The notes beneath the pieces were generated by a model. That model worked only from the letters and a program-made list of their open reading frames with translations, did not search any database and was not told where the DNA came from. Positions 18,387 to 29,239 of a stretch of DNA of 64,000 nt are shown here, in pieces. A program made the position numbers and the translations under genes. The stretch's first letter is position 1. The number at the start of each line of letters is the position of its first letter. Source of the stretch: Parabacteroides hominis (GTDB taxonomy: Bacteria; Bacteroidota; Bacteroidia; Bacteroidales; Tannerellaceae); assembly GCF_014287585.1 (NCBI RefSeq), contig NZ_JACOOJ010000009.1:1-64000 (forward strand), given 5' to 3'.

Positions 18387-19661
18387 ATGATGAAAGTTGA
18401 CGTACTATTAGGATTGCAGTGGGGTGACGAAGGCAAAGGTAAAGTTGTCGATGTTTTGACTCCGAATTACGATGTGATAACTCGTTTTCAGGGAGGTCCC
18501 AATGCCGGACATACTTTGGAATTTAACGGTGAAAAGTATGTATTGCGTTCCATCCCTTCCGGTATTTTCCAGGGAGGAAAGGTAAACGTTATCGGTAACG
18601 GTGTCGTACTGGATCCGTTATTGTTCCAGCAGGAAGCGGAAGCACTCGCTGCCAGCGGACACGATCTGACTAAGCAACTGTGTATCTCTAAGAAAGCTCA
18701 TTTGATCCTGCCTACCCACCGTATCCTGGATGCCGCTTACGAAGCTGCAAAAGGTTCCGGTAAAATCGGTACGACCGGTAAAGGCATCGGCCCGACTTAC
18801 ACCGATAAGATCAGCCGTAACGGTCTGCGCGTAGGTGACCTGTTGCATAATTTCGACGAAAAGTATGCAGCTGCAAAAGCAAGACATGAAGCAATTCTGC
18901 GTTCTCTGAATTATGAATATGATATTACCGAATTGGAAGCGCAGTGGTTCAAGGCTTTAGACTATCTGAAACAGTTCCGTCTGATCGACAGCGAACATGT
19001 GATCAATAATTATCTGAAAGAAGGCAAGTCTGTTTTGGCCGAAGGCGCACAGGGCACGATGTTGGATATCGACTTCGGTTCGTATCCGTTCGTGACTTCT
19101 TCCAACACCATTTGTGCAGGCTGCTGTACAGGTTTAGGCGTTTCTCCGCGCAACATCGGCGAAGTGTATGGTATCTTCAAAGCCTATTGCACGCGTGTCG
19201 GTAGCGGTCCGTTCCCGACAGAACTGTTCGACGAGACAGGCAGCAAGATCCGCCAGATCGGCCACGAATATGGTGCGGTGACCGGACGTGAACGCCGTTG
19301 CGGCTGGATCGACCTGGTAGCGTTGAAATATGCGATCATGATTAACGGTGTGACGAAACTGATCATGATGAAGAGCGACGTGCTGGATGGTTTCGATACG
19401 GTTAAGGCTTGTGTCGCTTATAAAGTCGATGGCGAGGAAACAACAGAGTTCCCGTTTGAAATCAACGAAGGCATCGAACCTGTATATGTGGAAATGCCGG
19501 GTTGGAATGTCGACATGACGAAGATGCAGAGCGAGGACGAATTTCCCGAAGAGTTCAATGCTTACATCTCTTTCCTTGAAGAAGAACTGGAAGTTCCGAT
19601 CAAAATTGTTTCTGTCGGTCCTGACCGTGAGCAAACAATTGTCAGATATACCGAAGAATAA
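18387..19661 (+). CDS. purA: Adenylosuccinate synthase
   Basis: Joins IMP and aspartate with GTP, the first step from IMP to AMP. It opens with the signature LGLQWGDEGKGKVVD, containing the GTP P-loop and catalytic Asp. TTGKGIGPTYTDK and GRERRCGWIDLVALKYA are further family landmarks. The 424-residue length is normal. It lies 25 bp after the Fur-family gene and is followed by a terminator. Confidence 0.98.
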   Translation: MMKVDVLLGLQWGDEGKGKVVDVLTPNYDVITRFQGGPNAGHTLEFNGEKYVLRSIPSGIFQGGKVNVIGNGVVLDPLLFQQEAEALAASGHDLTKQLCISKKAHLILPTHRILDAAYEAAKGSGKIGTTGKGIGPTYTDKISRNGLRVGDLLHNFDEKYAAAKARHEAILRSLNYEYDITELEAQWFKALDYLKQFRLIDSEHVINNYLKEGKSVLAEGAQGTMLDIDFGSYPFVTSSNTICAGCCTGLGVSPRNIGEVYGIFKAYCTRVGSGPFPTELFDETGSKIRQIGHEYGAVTGRERRCGWIDLVALKYAIMINGVTKLIMMKSDVLDGFDTVKACVAYKVDGEETTEFPFEINEGIEPVYVEMPGWNVDMTKMQSEDEFPEEFNAYISFLEEELEVPIKIVSVGPDREQTIVRYTEE

Positions 19662-19679
19662 AACCTGGAAATAATACAA

Positions 19680-19728
19680 AATGGCAGAAGACCACATCCC
19701 GGAAGGATGATCTCCTGCCATTTTTGTT
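19680..19728 (+). terminator. Rho-independent terminator of purA
   Basis: ATGGCAGAAGA (19681-19691) pairs with TCTCCTGCCAT (19711-19721), one mismatch, followed by a T-rich run. Confidence 0.8.
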
Positions 19729-19784
19729 TTTGGCAGACTTTTTGTCGTTTATGATTTAGTATAACTATTATAAATTAGAAGAAT

Positions 19785-20471
19785 ATGAGTATGTATTGGA
19801 TTATATTTATCGGTTTTGCCCTTCTTAGCTGGCTGGTTTCTTCCAGACTCCAGAACAAGTTTGAGAAATATTCGAAGATACCTATGCCGAATGGCATGAC
19901 AGGAAAGGATGTGGCAGAAAAGATGTTGCATGATAACGGTATTTATGACGTAAAGGTTATTTCGACTCCCGGACATTTGACTGACCATTATAATCCGGCA
20001 AACCAAACCGTCAATCTGAGTGAATCGGTTTATTACAGTAACAGTATTGCCGCCGCCGCCGTTGCAGCCCACGAATGCGGGCACGCTGTCCAGCATGCTA
20101 CGGCCTATGCGCCTCTCCGGATGCGTTCGGCTTTGGTTCCGGTCGTCAGCTTTGCTTCTAACATTATGACATGGGTGTTGTTGGGCGGTATGTTGTTGCT
20201 GCATACATTTCCGCAATTGTTGCTTTTCGGTATTATCCTGTTTGCAATGACTACTTTGTTCAGTTTTATTACGCTGCCGGTCGAGATCAATGCAAGCCAG
20301 CGGGCTTTGGCTTGGTTAAGCAATGCCGGTATCACAAATGCTTATACGCATGACAAGGCTGAAGATGCTTTGCGTTCTGCCGCTTATACATATGTAGTAG
20401 CTGCTTTGGGCTCGCTTGCTACATTATTATATTATATCATGATCTTCCTGGGCGGAAGAAGCCGGGATTAA
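19785..20471 (+). CDS. Zinc metallopeptidase, YugP-like (Zn_peptidase_2)
   Basis: A 228-residue membrane zinc peptidase of the YugP family. The HExxH-like motif HECGH is preceded by AAAAVAA near residues 88-100 and lies next to a membrane segment. Hydrophobic helices are at the N-terminus (4-20), around 125-165 and at 200-220. The substrate is unknown. It stands alone between the purA terminator and the hisS promoter. Confidence 0.88.
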   Translation: MSMYWIIFIGFALLSWLVSSRLQNKFEKYSKIPMPNGMTGKDVAEKMLHDNGIYDVKVISTPGHLTDHYNPANQTVNLSESVYYSNSIAAAAVAAHECGHAVQHATAYAPLRMRSALVPVVSFASNIMTWVLLGGMLLLHTFPQLLLFGIILFAMTTLFSFITLPVEINASQRALAWLSNAGITNAYTHDKAEDALRSAAYTYVVAALGSLATLLYYIMIFLGGRSRD

Positions 20472-20482
20472 ATAGAAAGCAT

Positions 20483-20490
20483 TACCTTTG
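20483..20490 (+). promoter_or_regulatory. Promoter box of hisS
   Basis: TACCTTTG matches TAnnTTTG, 27 bp before the hisS ATG. Confidence 0.5.
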
Positions 20491-20517
20491 CAGCTTGAAT
20501 AAATAAATTAGTGAATC

Positions 20518-21873
20518 ATGCAAAAGCCGTCTATCCCTAAAGGAACAAGAGATTTTTCGCCAGAAGAAATGGCGAAGCGTAATTATATATTCAATACTAT
20601 TCGCGAAGTGTACCATCTGTACGGATTTCAGCAGATCGAAACGCCGGCTATGGAAAACCTGTCTACACTGATGGGTAAATATGGAGAAGAAGGCGATAAG
20701 TTGCTTTTCAAGATATTAAATTCCGGTAATTGTTTTTCCGGAATAACGGATGAAGAATTGCTGGAACGCAACGCCGTGAGATTCGGGGTGAAAGCCTGCG
20801 AAAAAGGGTTGCGTTATGACCTGACAGTCCCTTTTGCCCGTTACGTGGTGCAGCACCGTAATGATATCACGTTTCCGTTCAAGCGTTACCAGATACAGCC
20901 GGTATGGCGTGCCGACCGTCCGCAGAAAGGACGTTACCGCGAGTTTTACCAGTGTGACGGCGATGTCGTAGGTTCTGATTCGCTGGTGAACGAAGTCGAA
21001 CTGATCCAGATTATGGATGAGGTTTTTCGTCGTTTCGGCATTCGTGTCTGTATTAAGATGAACAACCGTAAAATCCTTTCCGGTATTGCCGAGATAATAG
21101 GTGAAGCCGACAAGATTGTTGATATCACGGTTGCTATCGACAAGTTGGATAAGATTGGTCTGGATAATGTGAATGAAGAGCTACGTTCCAAGGAATTGTC
21201 CGAAGACGCGATCGCTCGTTTGCAGCCTGTCATTATGCTGAAAGGCGCGAACCGTGAAAAGTTAGCTGTTCTGAAAAAGGAACTGGCCGCATCGGAAATA
21301 GCGATGAAAGGTATTGCTGAAATGGAATTTATCCTGGACCGTATCGATAAGTTGGAACTGAAAGCAGAGCTGGAACTGGACCTGACGTTGGCACGTGGCC
21401 TGAACTACTATACAGGGGCCATCTTCGAAGTGAAAGCGTTGGATGTCCAGATAGGAAGTATCACGGGGGGCGGACGCTATGACAATTTGACCGGTGTGTT
21501 TGGCATGGACGGCGTGTCTGGTGTCGGAATCTCCTTCGGAGCCGATCGTATCTTCGATGTCCTGAACCAGTTGGAACTTTATCCGGCCGATTCTTTGAAG
21601 ACCACGCAACTGCTGTTCGTGAACTTCGGCGAGAAGGAAGAAAACTATTTATTGCCTCTGATCTCGAAAGTGCGTGCTGCCGGTATCCGCACGGAGTTGT
21701 ATCCTGAATCTGCCAAAATGAAGAAGCAGATGGGATATGCCGATACAAAGAAGATTCCGTTTGTGGCGATTGTCGGTGAAAACGAAATAAACGAAGGCAA
21801 GATCAATCTGAAAAACATGCTGACGGGCGAACAGTCTCTTGTCACGTTAGAAGAACTGATCGAAAGATTCTAA
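20518..21873 (+). CDS. hisS: Histidyl-tRNA synthetase
   Basis: Class II synthetase charging tRNA-His. Motif 2 ([17 protein letters not shown]) lies near residue 124. The histidine-specific signatures [13 protein letters not shown] and GGGRYDNL are both present, and the C-terminal anticodon-binding domain ends at 451 residues, normal for the family. A terminator follows 13 bp after the stop. Confidence 0.97.
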   Translation: MQKPSIPKGTRDFSPEEMAKRNYIFNTIREVYHLYGFQQIETPAMENLSTLMGKYGEEGDKLLFKILNSGNCFSGITDEELLERNAVRFGVKACEKGLRYDLTVPFARYVVQHRNDITFPFKRYQIQPVWRADRPQKGRYREFYQCDGDVVGSDSLVNEVELIQIMDEVFRRFGIRVCIKMNNRKILSGIAEIIGEADKIVDITVAIDKLDKIGLDNVNEELRSKELSEDAIARLQPVIMLKGANREKLAVLKKELAASEIAMKGIAEMEFILDRIDKLELKAELELDLTLARGLNYYTGAIFEVKALDVQIGSITGGGRYDNLTGVFGMDGVSGVGISFGADRIFDVLNQLELYPADSLKTTQLLFVNFGEKEENYLLPLISKVRAAGIRTELYPESAKMKKQMGYADTKKIPFVAIVGENEINEGKINLKNMLTGEQSLVTLEELIERF

Positions 21874-21885
21874 CAAAAAAGTAAA

Positions 21886-21922
21886 GGAAGTGCTGCGATT
21901 CTATTGCGGCACTTCTTCTTTA
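21886..21922 (+). terminator. Terminator-like hairpin after hisS
   Basis: GAAGTGCTGC (21887-21896) pairs with GCGGCACTTC (21906-21915), one GU pair, then a T-rich stretch. Confidence 0.75.
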
Positions 21923-21935
21923 TATACATATCCTT

Positions 21936-23366
21936 ATGAAGATACCTTGTCTTATTCTCTCGATTGCTTTATATCTGTCATCCTGCACCTTCCAACCCCG
22001 CGCCTCCTGGGTGACGACTACGGAGAAGGCTTTCTGGCAGGAACAACCCGATTTGCTTTCCGCTTCGGCAGATACGGTCCGGACAATCGATGTGACTGTA
22101 TATAAGGATAAGCCCCAGCAAGAGATCGACGGATTCGGCGCCTGTTTTAATGAGTTGGGCTGGATTTCTTTGAGTCGCCTTGACCCGGTTGACCGTGAAA
22201 ACATAATGGAAGAACTTTTCTTCCCGGAATATGGAGCTAATTTCACAATCTGCCGTATGCCGGTCGGGGCAAATGACTTTTCACGTGATTGGTATTCTTA
22301 TGATGAAACGGATGGCGATTTTGAAATGAAGAATTTTACTATCGCAAATGATCAGCAAACCTTAATCCCTTTTATCCGGAATGCCCGGAAATATAATGCG
22401 GACTTGCGAATCTGGGCGTCCCCCTGGTGTCCGCCTTCCTGGATGAAGTCCAACAAGCACTATGCTTCGGCTTATACCGGAGAGGCTTATGATGAAAAAT
22501 ACCGGAACGGCTTGGCGGCAGATAAGGTCGGACACGAAGGGGAGGATATGTTTATTCAGGATTCGCTCTATTTGCAGGCATACGCTTTATATTTTTCCAA
22601 ATTCGTCCGGGCCTATAAAGAGCAGGGAATAAACATATTTGCCGTTATGCCGCAGAATGAATTTAATTCCGCACAAATCTTTCCAAGCTGTTGCTGGACG
22701 GCGGTCTCGCTGGCAAACTTTATCGGCAATTATTTAGGTCCGGCAATGGCGGAGCAGCAGGTAGATGTCATGTTTGGCACTGTCGAGCGCAGGAACGAAG
22801 CACTGGTTGATACGATCCTGTCAGATCCCGCTTGCCGCCCTTATATAAAAGGTGTCGGTTTCCAATGGGCTGGCAAGGGAGCGATAAAAGGAATACACGA
22901 ACGCTATCCGGATTTGAAACTTTACCAGACGGAACAGGAGTGTGGCGACGGCTTGAACGATTGGAAAGGCGCAGTCTATTCCTGGAACCTGATGCGGCAT
23001 TACCTGGATAATGGCGCTTCTGCCTATATGTATTGGAATATCTCCCTTGAGAAAGGAGGGATCAGCCGTTGGGGATGGGCGCAGAACTCGCTGGTGGTTG
23101 TTGACCCTGTTGATAAAACTTATTCTTTTACTCCCGAATATTATATAATGAAGCATTTGAGCCATTATGTCCAACCCGGTTCCCGTAAGGTGGAAACAGA
23201 CGGTACGTTTACCGATCTGCTTGCTTTTGTCAATCCGGATAAAAGTATCGTGATCGCACTGGCTAACGAAGGGCCTGACAGCCGTACCGTTTCAATCCGT
23301 ATCGGAAACCGCGTGTATCGGCCGTTGCTTCCGGCACAATCCGTTTCCACTATTTTAATAGACTGA
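21936..23366 (+). CDS. GH30-family glycosidase, lipoprotein
   Basis: Glycoside hydrolase family 30, which includes beta-1,6-glucanases and glucosylceramidases. Catalytic residues are visible as acid/base Glu242 in MPQNEFNS and nucleophile Glu333 in YQTEQE. The fold start QEIDGFGACFNELGW is typical, and the last 60 residues form the small beta domain. The N-terminus MKIPCLILSIALYLSSC is a lipoprotein signal, so it is probably surface or periplasmic. There are no Sus genes next to it, so its substrate is not indicated by context. No TAnnTTTG box was seen; it may be read from hisS despite the hairpin. Confidence 0.92.
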   Translation: MKIPCLILSIALYLSSCTFQPRASWVTTTEKAFWQEQPDLLSASADTVRTIDVTVYKDKPQQEIDGFGACFNELGWISLSRLDPVDRENIMEELFFPEYGANFTICRMPVGANDFSRDWYSYDETDGDFEMKNFTIANDQQTLIPFIRNARKYNADLRIWASPWCPPSWMKSNKHYASAYTGEAYDEKYRNGLAADKVGHEGEDMFIQDSLYLQAYALYFSKFVRAYKEQGINIFAVMPQNEFNSAQIFPSCCWTAVSLANFIGNYLGPAMAEQQVDVMFGTVERRNEALVDTILSDPACRPYIKGVGFQWAGKGAIKGIHERYPDLKLYQTEQECGDGLNDWKGAVYSWNLMRHYLDNGASAYMYWNISLEKGGISRWGWAQNSLVVVDPVDKTYSFTPEYYIMKHLSHYVQPGSRKVETDGTFTDLLAFVNPDKSIVIALANEGPDSRTVSIRIGNRVYRPLLPAQSVSTILID

Positions 23367-23421
23367 TAGTTGAACTTCCTCGTTTACTCTCTTGTTGTAA
23401 TGGGGAAGTTCTTTTGTGGCA

Positions 23422-23497
23422 GGATGGTCATCCTGTCAGACATATTTGCATTGTCTGCCTGTCCGAAGTGCAAAATTGTCAGTCTTTTCCCTGACAA
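23422..23497 (+). promoter_or_regulatory. groESL control region with stacked dyads
   Basis: Three dyads occur: GGATG/CATCC (23422-23433), CAGACA-N9-TGTCTG (23437-23457) and TTGTCAG-N8-CTGACAA (23476-23497). The middle one encloses ATATTTGC, a near-match to the -7 box. The 9-bp spacer recalls CIRCE, but the arm sequence does not match CIRCE. Confidence 0.4.
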
Positions 23498-23589
23498 CAG
23501 TTTTGGCACAGTATTCGCATAGGCATTTACGTGCGAAAAGAAAGCACAAGATTAACGTAATATTATTAACAACTAAAAAATATACAACG

Positions 23590-23859
23590 ATGAACATTAG
23601 ACCATTAGCAGACAGAGTGCTGATTAAGCCGGCTGCAGCAGAAGAAAAGACACTTGGCGGAATCATTATTCCCGATTCAGCAAAAGAAAAACCTTTAAAA
23701 GGTGAAGTTGTCGCCGTAGGTAACGGAACAAAGGATGAAGAAATGGTTGTAAAGAATGGTGATACTGTACTGTATGGCAAATATGCCGGTACGGAAATCG
23801 AACTGGATGGTGAGAAATATCTTATCATGCGTCAGGCTGATATTTTGGCTATTATCTAA
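23590..23859 (+). CDS. groES: Co-chaperonin GroES
   Basis: The 10-kDa lid of the GroEL chaperonin. [14 protein letters not shown] starts at 23590 and gives the normal 89-residue length. An upstream in-frame extension is open but has no family similarity, so it is leader DNA. The mobile loop ([18 protein letters not shown]) and the roof segment are intact. groEL follows after 41 bp in the same operon. Confidence 0.97.
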   Translation: MNIRPLADRVLIKPAAAEEKTLGGIIIPDSAKEKPLKGEVVAVGNGTKDEEMVVKNGDTVLYGKYAGTEIELDGEKYLIMRQADILAII

Positions 23860-23879
23860 TTCATTATTAAAAACAATAA

Positions 23880-25538
<1,659 letters not shown>

Positions 25539-25564
25539 TTCTTCCCATAAAGCATAAAATCGGA

Positions 25565-25602
25565 AACGGCTGCTTCCTGAAAGGGAGGTGGCCGTTTTTT
25601 TA
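25565..25602 (+). terminator. Rho-independent terminator of groESL
   Basis: AACGGC pairs with GCCGTT around a small inner stem (TTCCT/AGGGA), followed by a run of T. Confidence 0.85.
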
Positions 25603-25654
25603 TTTGCAATATTCTTTATTGTATCAACAGCCTTGTTTTCTCCCCCTAAGCTCT

Positions 25655-25984
25655 TCATGCAATCTCCTTTGCATTAGCACGATTCATTTTTCTTAAATTA
25701 TGGGCTATTGAGATGATAATACATTCTGTTTCTACTTTTTGTAGTCCCCTCAAATGCACTCTGCGGAACAACATATTTTGTTTTATGTCTCCAAAACATG
25801 TTTCAATATCATGTGCCCGATTTTTCATTAGCCTTTTTTCTTCATCCGTCAGTAGTTTCCGGCGTATTTGTTGCTTGTACTCCTCCAGTTTTTGATTTAT
25901 TTGTATCGTTCTGTAGTTCCCCTGTTGCCGTTTATTTCCGCATTGCTCAGTTAATGGGCATCCGGTACAATCTCCTCTTCACAA
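25655..25984 (-). pseudogene. C-terminal remnant of an IS1182-type transposase
   Basis: Read on the minus strand, about 109 codons are open from an in-frame stop near 25985 to a TGA at 25655-25657. The translation shows the Cys cluster CTGCPLTEQC and the block ETCFGDIKQN with KVETECIIISIAHNLRK, which is the typical end of IS1182/DDE_Tnp_1_6 transposases. There is no start codon and the N-terminal three quarters are missing, so this is a dead fragment. It marks the left edge of a patch (25.6-29 kb) inserted after groEL. The 200 bases beyond it (25985-26187) are AT-rich and hold only the next promoter. Confidence 0.75.
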
Positions 25985-26149
25985 AAGGAGTATAGCAAAG
26001 GCCTATTAGAAAATATACTATAATAGTTTAGTTGCATATTGGAAGAGTTTGATGAAAAATATTCTACTGTATTTGTAATGCAAACGGAAAATATTAACAG
26101 AAAAACATATTTTTGTATAATTCATTCGTCTTATAAAAATAGTTTCACT

Positions 26150-26157
26150 TAGATTTG
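26150..26157 (+). promoter_or_regulatory. Promoter box of the AraC-type regulator
   Basis: TAGATTTG matches TAnnTTTG, 30 bp before the ATG at 26188; it overlaps a TTG that would otherwise extend the gene. Confidence 0.5.
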
Positions 26158-26187
26158 CATAAAGAATGTATTGACGGCTGTGTATAT

Positions 26188-28002
26188 ATGAAACAGATGA
26201 AACTGAAAGACCTTATAATCCCTTTGTTAGCGACACTGATTTTCTCCGGTTTTACTTTTGCAGGAAACGAACCGGCAAGCGTGTCCCTGCCCGACAGCAT
26301 CCTGAACGAAGACCATATCTACAAGTATCTCTATACTGACCGGAGCAAGTCGGATCGGATAATGACGGAGATGCGCCGCCGCAAGACCTGCCCGGCATGG
26401 GAACTTGATTACATCGAGGGCGACCTGAACTACAACACAGGACGCAATCGTGAGGCATTGAAACACTATAAAGGCGCTCTGGAAAGTTCCCACGTGAAAG
26501 GCAATGACACCCTCTGCATGGAATTGTTGCACCGCCAGATTTCCTGCTACGACGGTCTGCACGACGAGGTGAACAAGATGAGTTGCATCAATCGGCTCAT
26601 GGCTTTGGCCAAAAAACTGAAAGACAAGTCTATGGAAAGCATTGCCCTGTTCAATATGGGCAAGAGTCTGTTCCATCAGGGCGACAAGGAACGGGGCTAC
26701 GAATATATGGAACAGGGGGCGGCGATGATGGACGATACGGACTACCGCCTGAAATACGACAACCTGCGCTATGAATATAAGACGCTTGCCTTGTTCTACC
26801 AGCGTGACGGGCGTTATGATAACGTGCTTCGCATATTGGACGGGTGGGAAGATATCGTTTCCGAGTCCACTGGAGATGAACCCGCCATAGACGGACTGGC
26901 AGAAAGCGAGCTGAAAGATCTCCTCGCTATGCGCACCGTAACTCTCTCACGCACAGGATACGAAACGGAAGCAGCGGAGTGTTACCGAAAATTCAGGGAA
27001 CTCGACAAAGAGCTTGGCCGAAACAACTACCTCGTAATGCCTTATCTGTTCGACACTAAACAGTATGACGAGATATTCCGTATCAACCTGCCGCGCGAGC
27101 GTTTCCTTATCGGGCAGAAAGACACGGTTAACTACTACATGGCTTCCATACTGAAATTCCTTGGCTATGCCTACCGTGACGTGGGCAACCATAAGAATTC
27201 CTCCGTCTATTTCGAGCGGCTCTCCGTACTTCGCGATAGTCTGAAAGCACGGGAACAGCAGAGTGCTGCACTCGAACTGGCCGAGATATACAAGACCAAC
27301 GAGCAGGCGGCACAGTTGAAAGAAGACGAGAGCGCGATACGCATACGTACCATAGTCTTTCTTTCCACCGCCATATTGCTGGCCGTGGCGATAGGATTCA
27401 TTATCTGCATCCTGCATGACAAGCAGATTATACTGCGAAAGAACGAGGCCATGAAAGGCACCATCGATGAACTGATGACCTATAAGAGCGAGTTTTTCAT
27501 CCGGCAGGCAGAGAACATACGTTTGCGAGATGAGTTGCAGCAGTTCTACAATACGCAGGAGGAACCTGACAGCGAGATGTCGGAGTTATCCGAAAAAGAG
27601 CAAAACCTGCCGGACGAAGAAGATGAAGGAACAGAGGTTCCGGTCATCAAGCTGACGGAAAAAGACCGTGTGCTATACGACCGCATCAGCCATGAGATTA
27701 TCAGCCGCAAGCTCTACCTGCGTCCCGGCTTCAACAAGAGTGAACTGATAAAAGAGATTCACATTCCGGATTACAAGTTTGCCGCATTGTTCAAGACATT
27801 TGCCGGATGTGGTTTCTCACAATACCTGCGGGACTGTCGGATGGACTATGCCATCGGCCTGATGCGCAAGCATCCGCAGTGGAGCATGGAAGCTGTTGCC
27901 AAGGAAGCACAAATGTCAAAAACTTCCTTTTACAGACAATTCCAAGAGAAATACGGCATGAATCCGTCCAATTATATAAAGACGGAATTATTCTCTCATT
28001 GA
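26188..28002 (+). CDS. Membrane-anchored TPR/AraC-type regulator
   Basis: A 604-residue one-piece sensor regulator typical of Bacteroidetes. A signal peptide (to about residue 25, ending FTFAG) is followed by a periplasmic region of TPR-like helices (about 30-375), one membrane helix (about 392-412, TIVFLSTAILLAVAIGFIIC), a coiled linker with an acidic stretch (PDEEDEGTEVP), and a C-terminal AraC helix-turn-helix domain (about 495-600; MDYAIGLMRKHPQWSMEAVA, SKTSFYRQFQEKYGMNPSNY). The start at 26188 is used because the promoter covers an earlier TTG. The likely target is the lipoprotein gene 160 bp downstream, whose promoter has a direct repeat spaced 22 bp. Confidence 0.88.
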   Translation: MKQMKLKDLIIPLLATLIFSGFTFAGNEPASVSLPDSILNEDHIYKYLYTDRSKSDRIMTEMRRRKTCPAWELDYIEGDLNYNTGRNREALKHYKGALESSHVKGNDTLCMELLHRQISCYDGLHDEVNKMSCINRLMALAKKLKDKSMESIALFNMGKSLFHQGDKERGYEYMEQGAAMMDDTDYRLKYDNLRYEYKTLALFYQRDGRYDNVLRILDGWEDIVSESTGDEPAIDGLAESELKDLLAMRTVTLSRTGYETEAAECYRKFRELDKELGRNNYLVMPYLFDTKQYDEIFRINLPRERFLIGQKDTVNYYMASILKFLGYAYRDVGNHKNSSVYFERLSVLRDSLKAREQQSAALELAEIYKTNEQAAQLKEDESAIRIRTIVFLSTAILLAVAIGFIICILHDKQIILRKNEAMKGTIDELMTYKSEFFIRQAENIRLRDELQQFYNTQEEPDSEMSELSEKEQNLPDEEDEGTEVPVIKLTEKDRVLYDRISHEIISRKLYLRPGFNKSELIKEIHIPDYKFAALFKTFAGCGFSQYLRDCRMDYAIGLMRKHPQWSMEAVAKEAQMSKTSFYRQFQEKYGMNPSNYIKTELFSH

Positions 28003-28047
28003 TAAATACCTGATAATTAGAATATTAAATATAAAGTGTGTTTTTTG

Positions 28048-28079
28048 GGGACACCTAATATAATTTTTTGGGACACCTA
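28048..28079 (+). promoter_or_regulatory. Direct-repeat operator upstream of the lipoprotein gene
   Basis: GGGACACCTA occurs at 28048-28057 and again at 28070-28079, 22 bp apart (two helical turns), each preceded by a run of T. This geometry suits an AraC-family regulator bound just upstream of the promoter at 28117-28124. Confidence 0.6.
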
Positions 28080-28116
28080 CTCACTTAAAATCCACTCTTT
28101 TTTATAGCACTTACAT

Positions 28117-28124
28117 TACATTTG
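28117..28124 (+). promoter_or_regulatory. Promoter box of the lipoprotein gene
   Basis: TACATTTG matches TAnnTTTG, 37 bp before the ATG; the direct-repeat operator ends 37 bp upstream of it. Confidence 0.55.
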
Positions 28125-28161
28125 GTCCATGTTATAATTCAAATATAAAAACAAGTTAATT

Positions 28162-28737
28162 ATGAAGATCATGAATGTTACAAAGGACAAACTACAGAAT
28201 CTAATTTATGGATTCTTGGCAATCGCTGCCGTTGCCATCGCGACTGGCTGTTCGAATGACGATGACGATAATGGCGATGACATTATCAGCGATAAAGTTG
28301 TAGCTTCCGCCTCCTATACACTCGATTTGTCATACACCGAAGACCAGTTGGCATTGTTCGACATCTCCGCTGAATACACTTCCCCGAAGGGCGAAAAGGT
28401 AACGGAACCCATTACGAAGGAATGGAGCAAGACGGTGAAATTCGATGCGTTCCCTTCCACCTTTACCTTGGTTGTCACGCAAAAACTGAAAGAGGGTGTG
28501 GAACTGACGAAGGAGAGTTACAAAATCGGATCTAAGAAGATAGAGACGGTGAAAGTATTGTATGCAGACGGAAGTGAAGCTTACAATAAGTTGTCTGGAA
28601 GTGACAACAATCCTGCATATTCACTCGGAGCCGACAAGATAGAACAGTATGCCGAGAAAAAAAGAGAGGATCACAATATCTCGTTCACCATCAGCCTGAA
28701 CGAAGATAAAAGCAACGTAGTGATAACCAACAACTGA
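28162..28737 (+). CDS. Hypothetical lipoprotein
   Basis: A 191-residue protein that I do not recognise. A lipoprotein signal peptide runs to Cys30 in AIATGCSNDDDDNGDD, and the acidic stretch right after Cys resembles surface-export signals of Bacteroidetes lipoproteins. The rest is predicted mostly beta strand, with a charged ending. It is placed after the AraC-type regulator with its own promoter and a direct-repeat operator, so the regulator probably controls it. The 367 bases to tRNA-Leu hold a hairpin without T run (28813-28836) and a doubtful 32-codon reading frame (28886-28984). Confidence 0.7.
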   Translation: MKIMNVTKDKLQNLIYGFLAIAAVAIATGCSNDDDDNGDDIISDKVVASASYTLDLSYTEDQLALFDISAEYTSPKGEKVTEPITKEWSKTVKFDAFPSTFTLVVTQKLKEGVELTKESYKIGSKKIETVKVLYADGSEAYNKLSGSDNNPAYSLGADKIEQYAEKKREDHNISFTISLNEDKSNVVITNN

Positions 28738-29029
28738 GGTATTCTGAATGACAGCCACCACCGTGCAACATGGCGTAAGCACGGAGGATGCCCCTTCAAG
28801 TAATAAGGTGTAACCGCTCCTTTCGCAGGGAGCGGTGGCACAAGAAACAAAAGATAAAACAGAATAAGAAGGAAGTGGAACAGGAATGTACAACGCTCCC
28901 GTAGAGCTTGGATTTCACTCACCATCTCGCCAAAGCATAAACTACCTTATTTCAAAATCATACTCTATGGCTTATCTTCAATAAGTTATTTCAAATCTGC
29001 ATTTGTTGCATAAAAAAGTATGATTACTG

Positions 29030-29060
29030 TTTGGCAGTTTCAAAAATGTTGCTACCTTTG
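29030..29060 (+). promoter_or_regulatory. Promoter of tRNA-Leu
   Basis: TTTG at 29030-29033 and TACCTTTG at 29053-29060 are spaced 19 bp, the best full match to the Bacteroidetes consensus in this window. Confidence 0.75.
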
Positions 29061-29104
29061 CAACCGCAATCGAGAGAGATTGCTTCACTGAAAAGTGCTG
29101 AATT

Positions 29105-29186
29105 GCCCAGGTGGCGGAATTGGTAGACGCGCACGTTTCAGGTGCGTGTGTCGAGAGGCATGCAGGTTCGAGTCCTGTTCTGGGCA
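29105..29186 (+). tRNA. tRNA-Leu (CAG)
   Basis: 82-nt tRNA with acceptor stem GCCCAGG/TCTGGGC, the D arm GGCGGAATTGGTAGAC, the anticodon loop TTCAGGT (anticodon CAG) closed by CACGT/GCGTG, a short variable arm and the T arm GGTTCGAGTCC. The discriminator is A and no CCA is encoded. It has its own promoter and terminator. Confidence 0.95.
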
Positions 29187-29190
29187 CTTC

Positions 29191-29230
29191 AAAAACGGCT
29201 TAACATCAATGTGTGTTAAGCCGTTTTTTT
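29191..29230. terminator. Bidirectional terminator after tRNA-Leu
   Basis: AAAAACGGCTTAACA pairs with TGTTAAGCCGTTTTT, with A and T runs on both sides, so it can serve tRNA-Leu and the converging gene on the minus strand. Confidence 0.88.
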
Positions 29231-29239
29231 GTTTTCGGT

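Noticed and set aside
28813..28836. ACCGCTCC/GGAGCGGT hairpin after the lipoprotein as terminator
   Set aside because: No T run follows on either strand; its role is unclear.
28886..28984. 32-codon frame MYNAPVELGFHS between the lipoprotein and tRNA-Leu
   Set aside because: An upstream AGGA could be a ribosome site, but length and lack of any other signal do not allow a gene call.
28978..29187. 69-codon frame on the minus strand over tRNA-Leu
   Set aside because: It is the antisense reading of the tRNA gene, a common false gene call.
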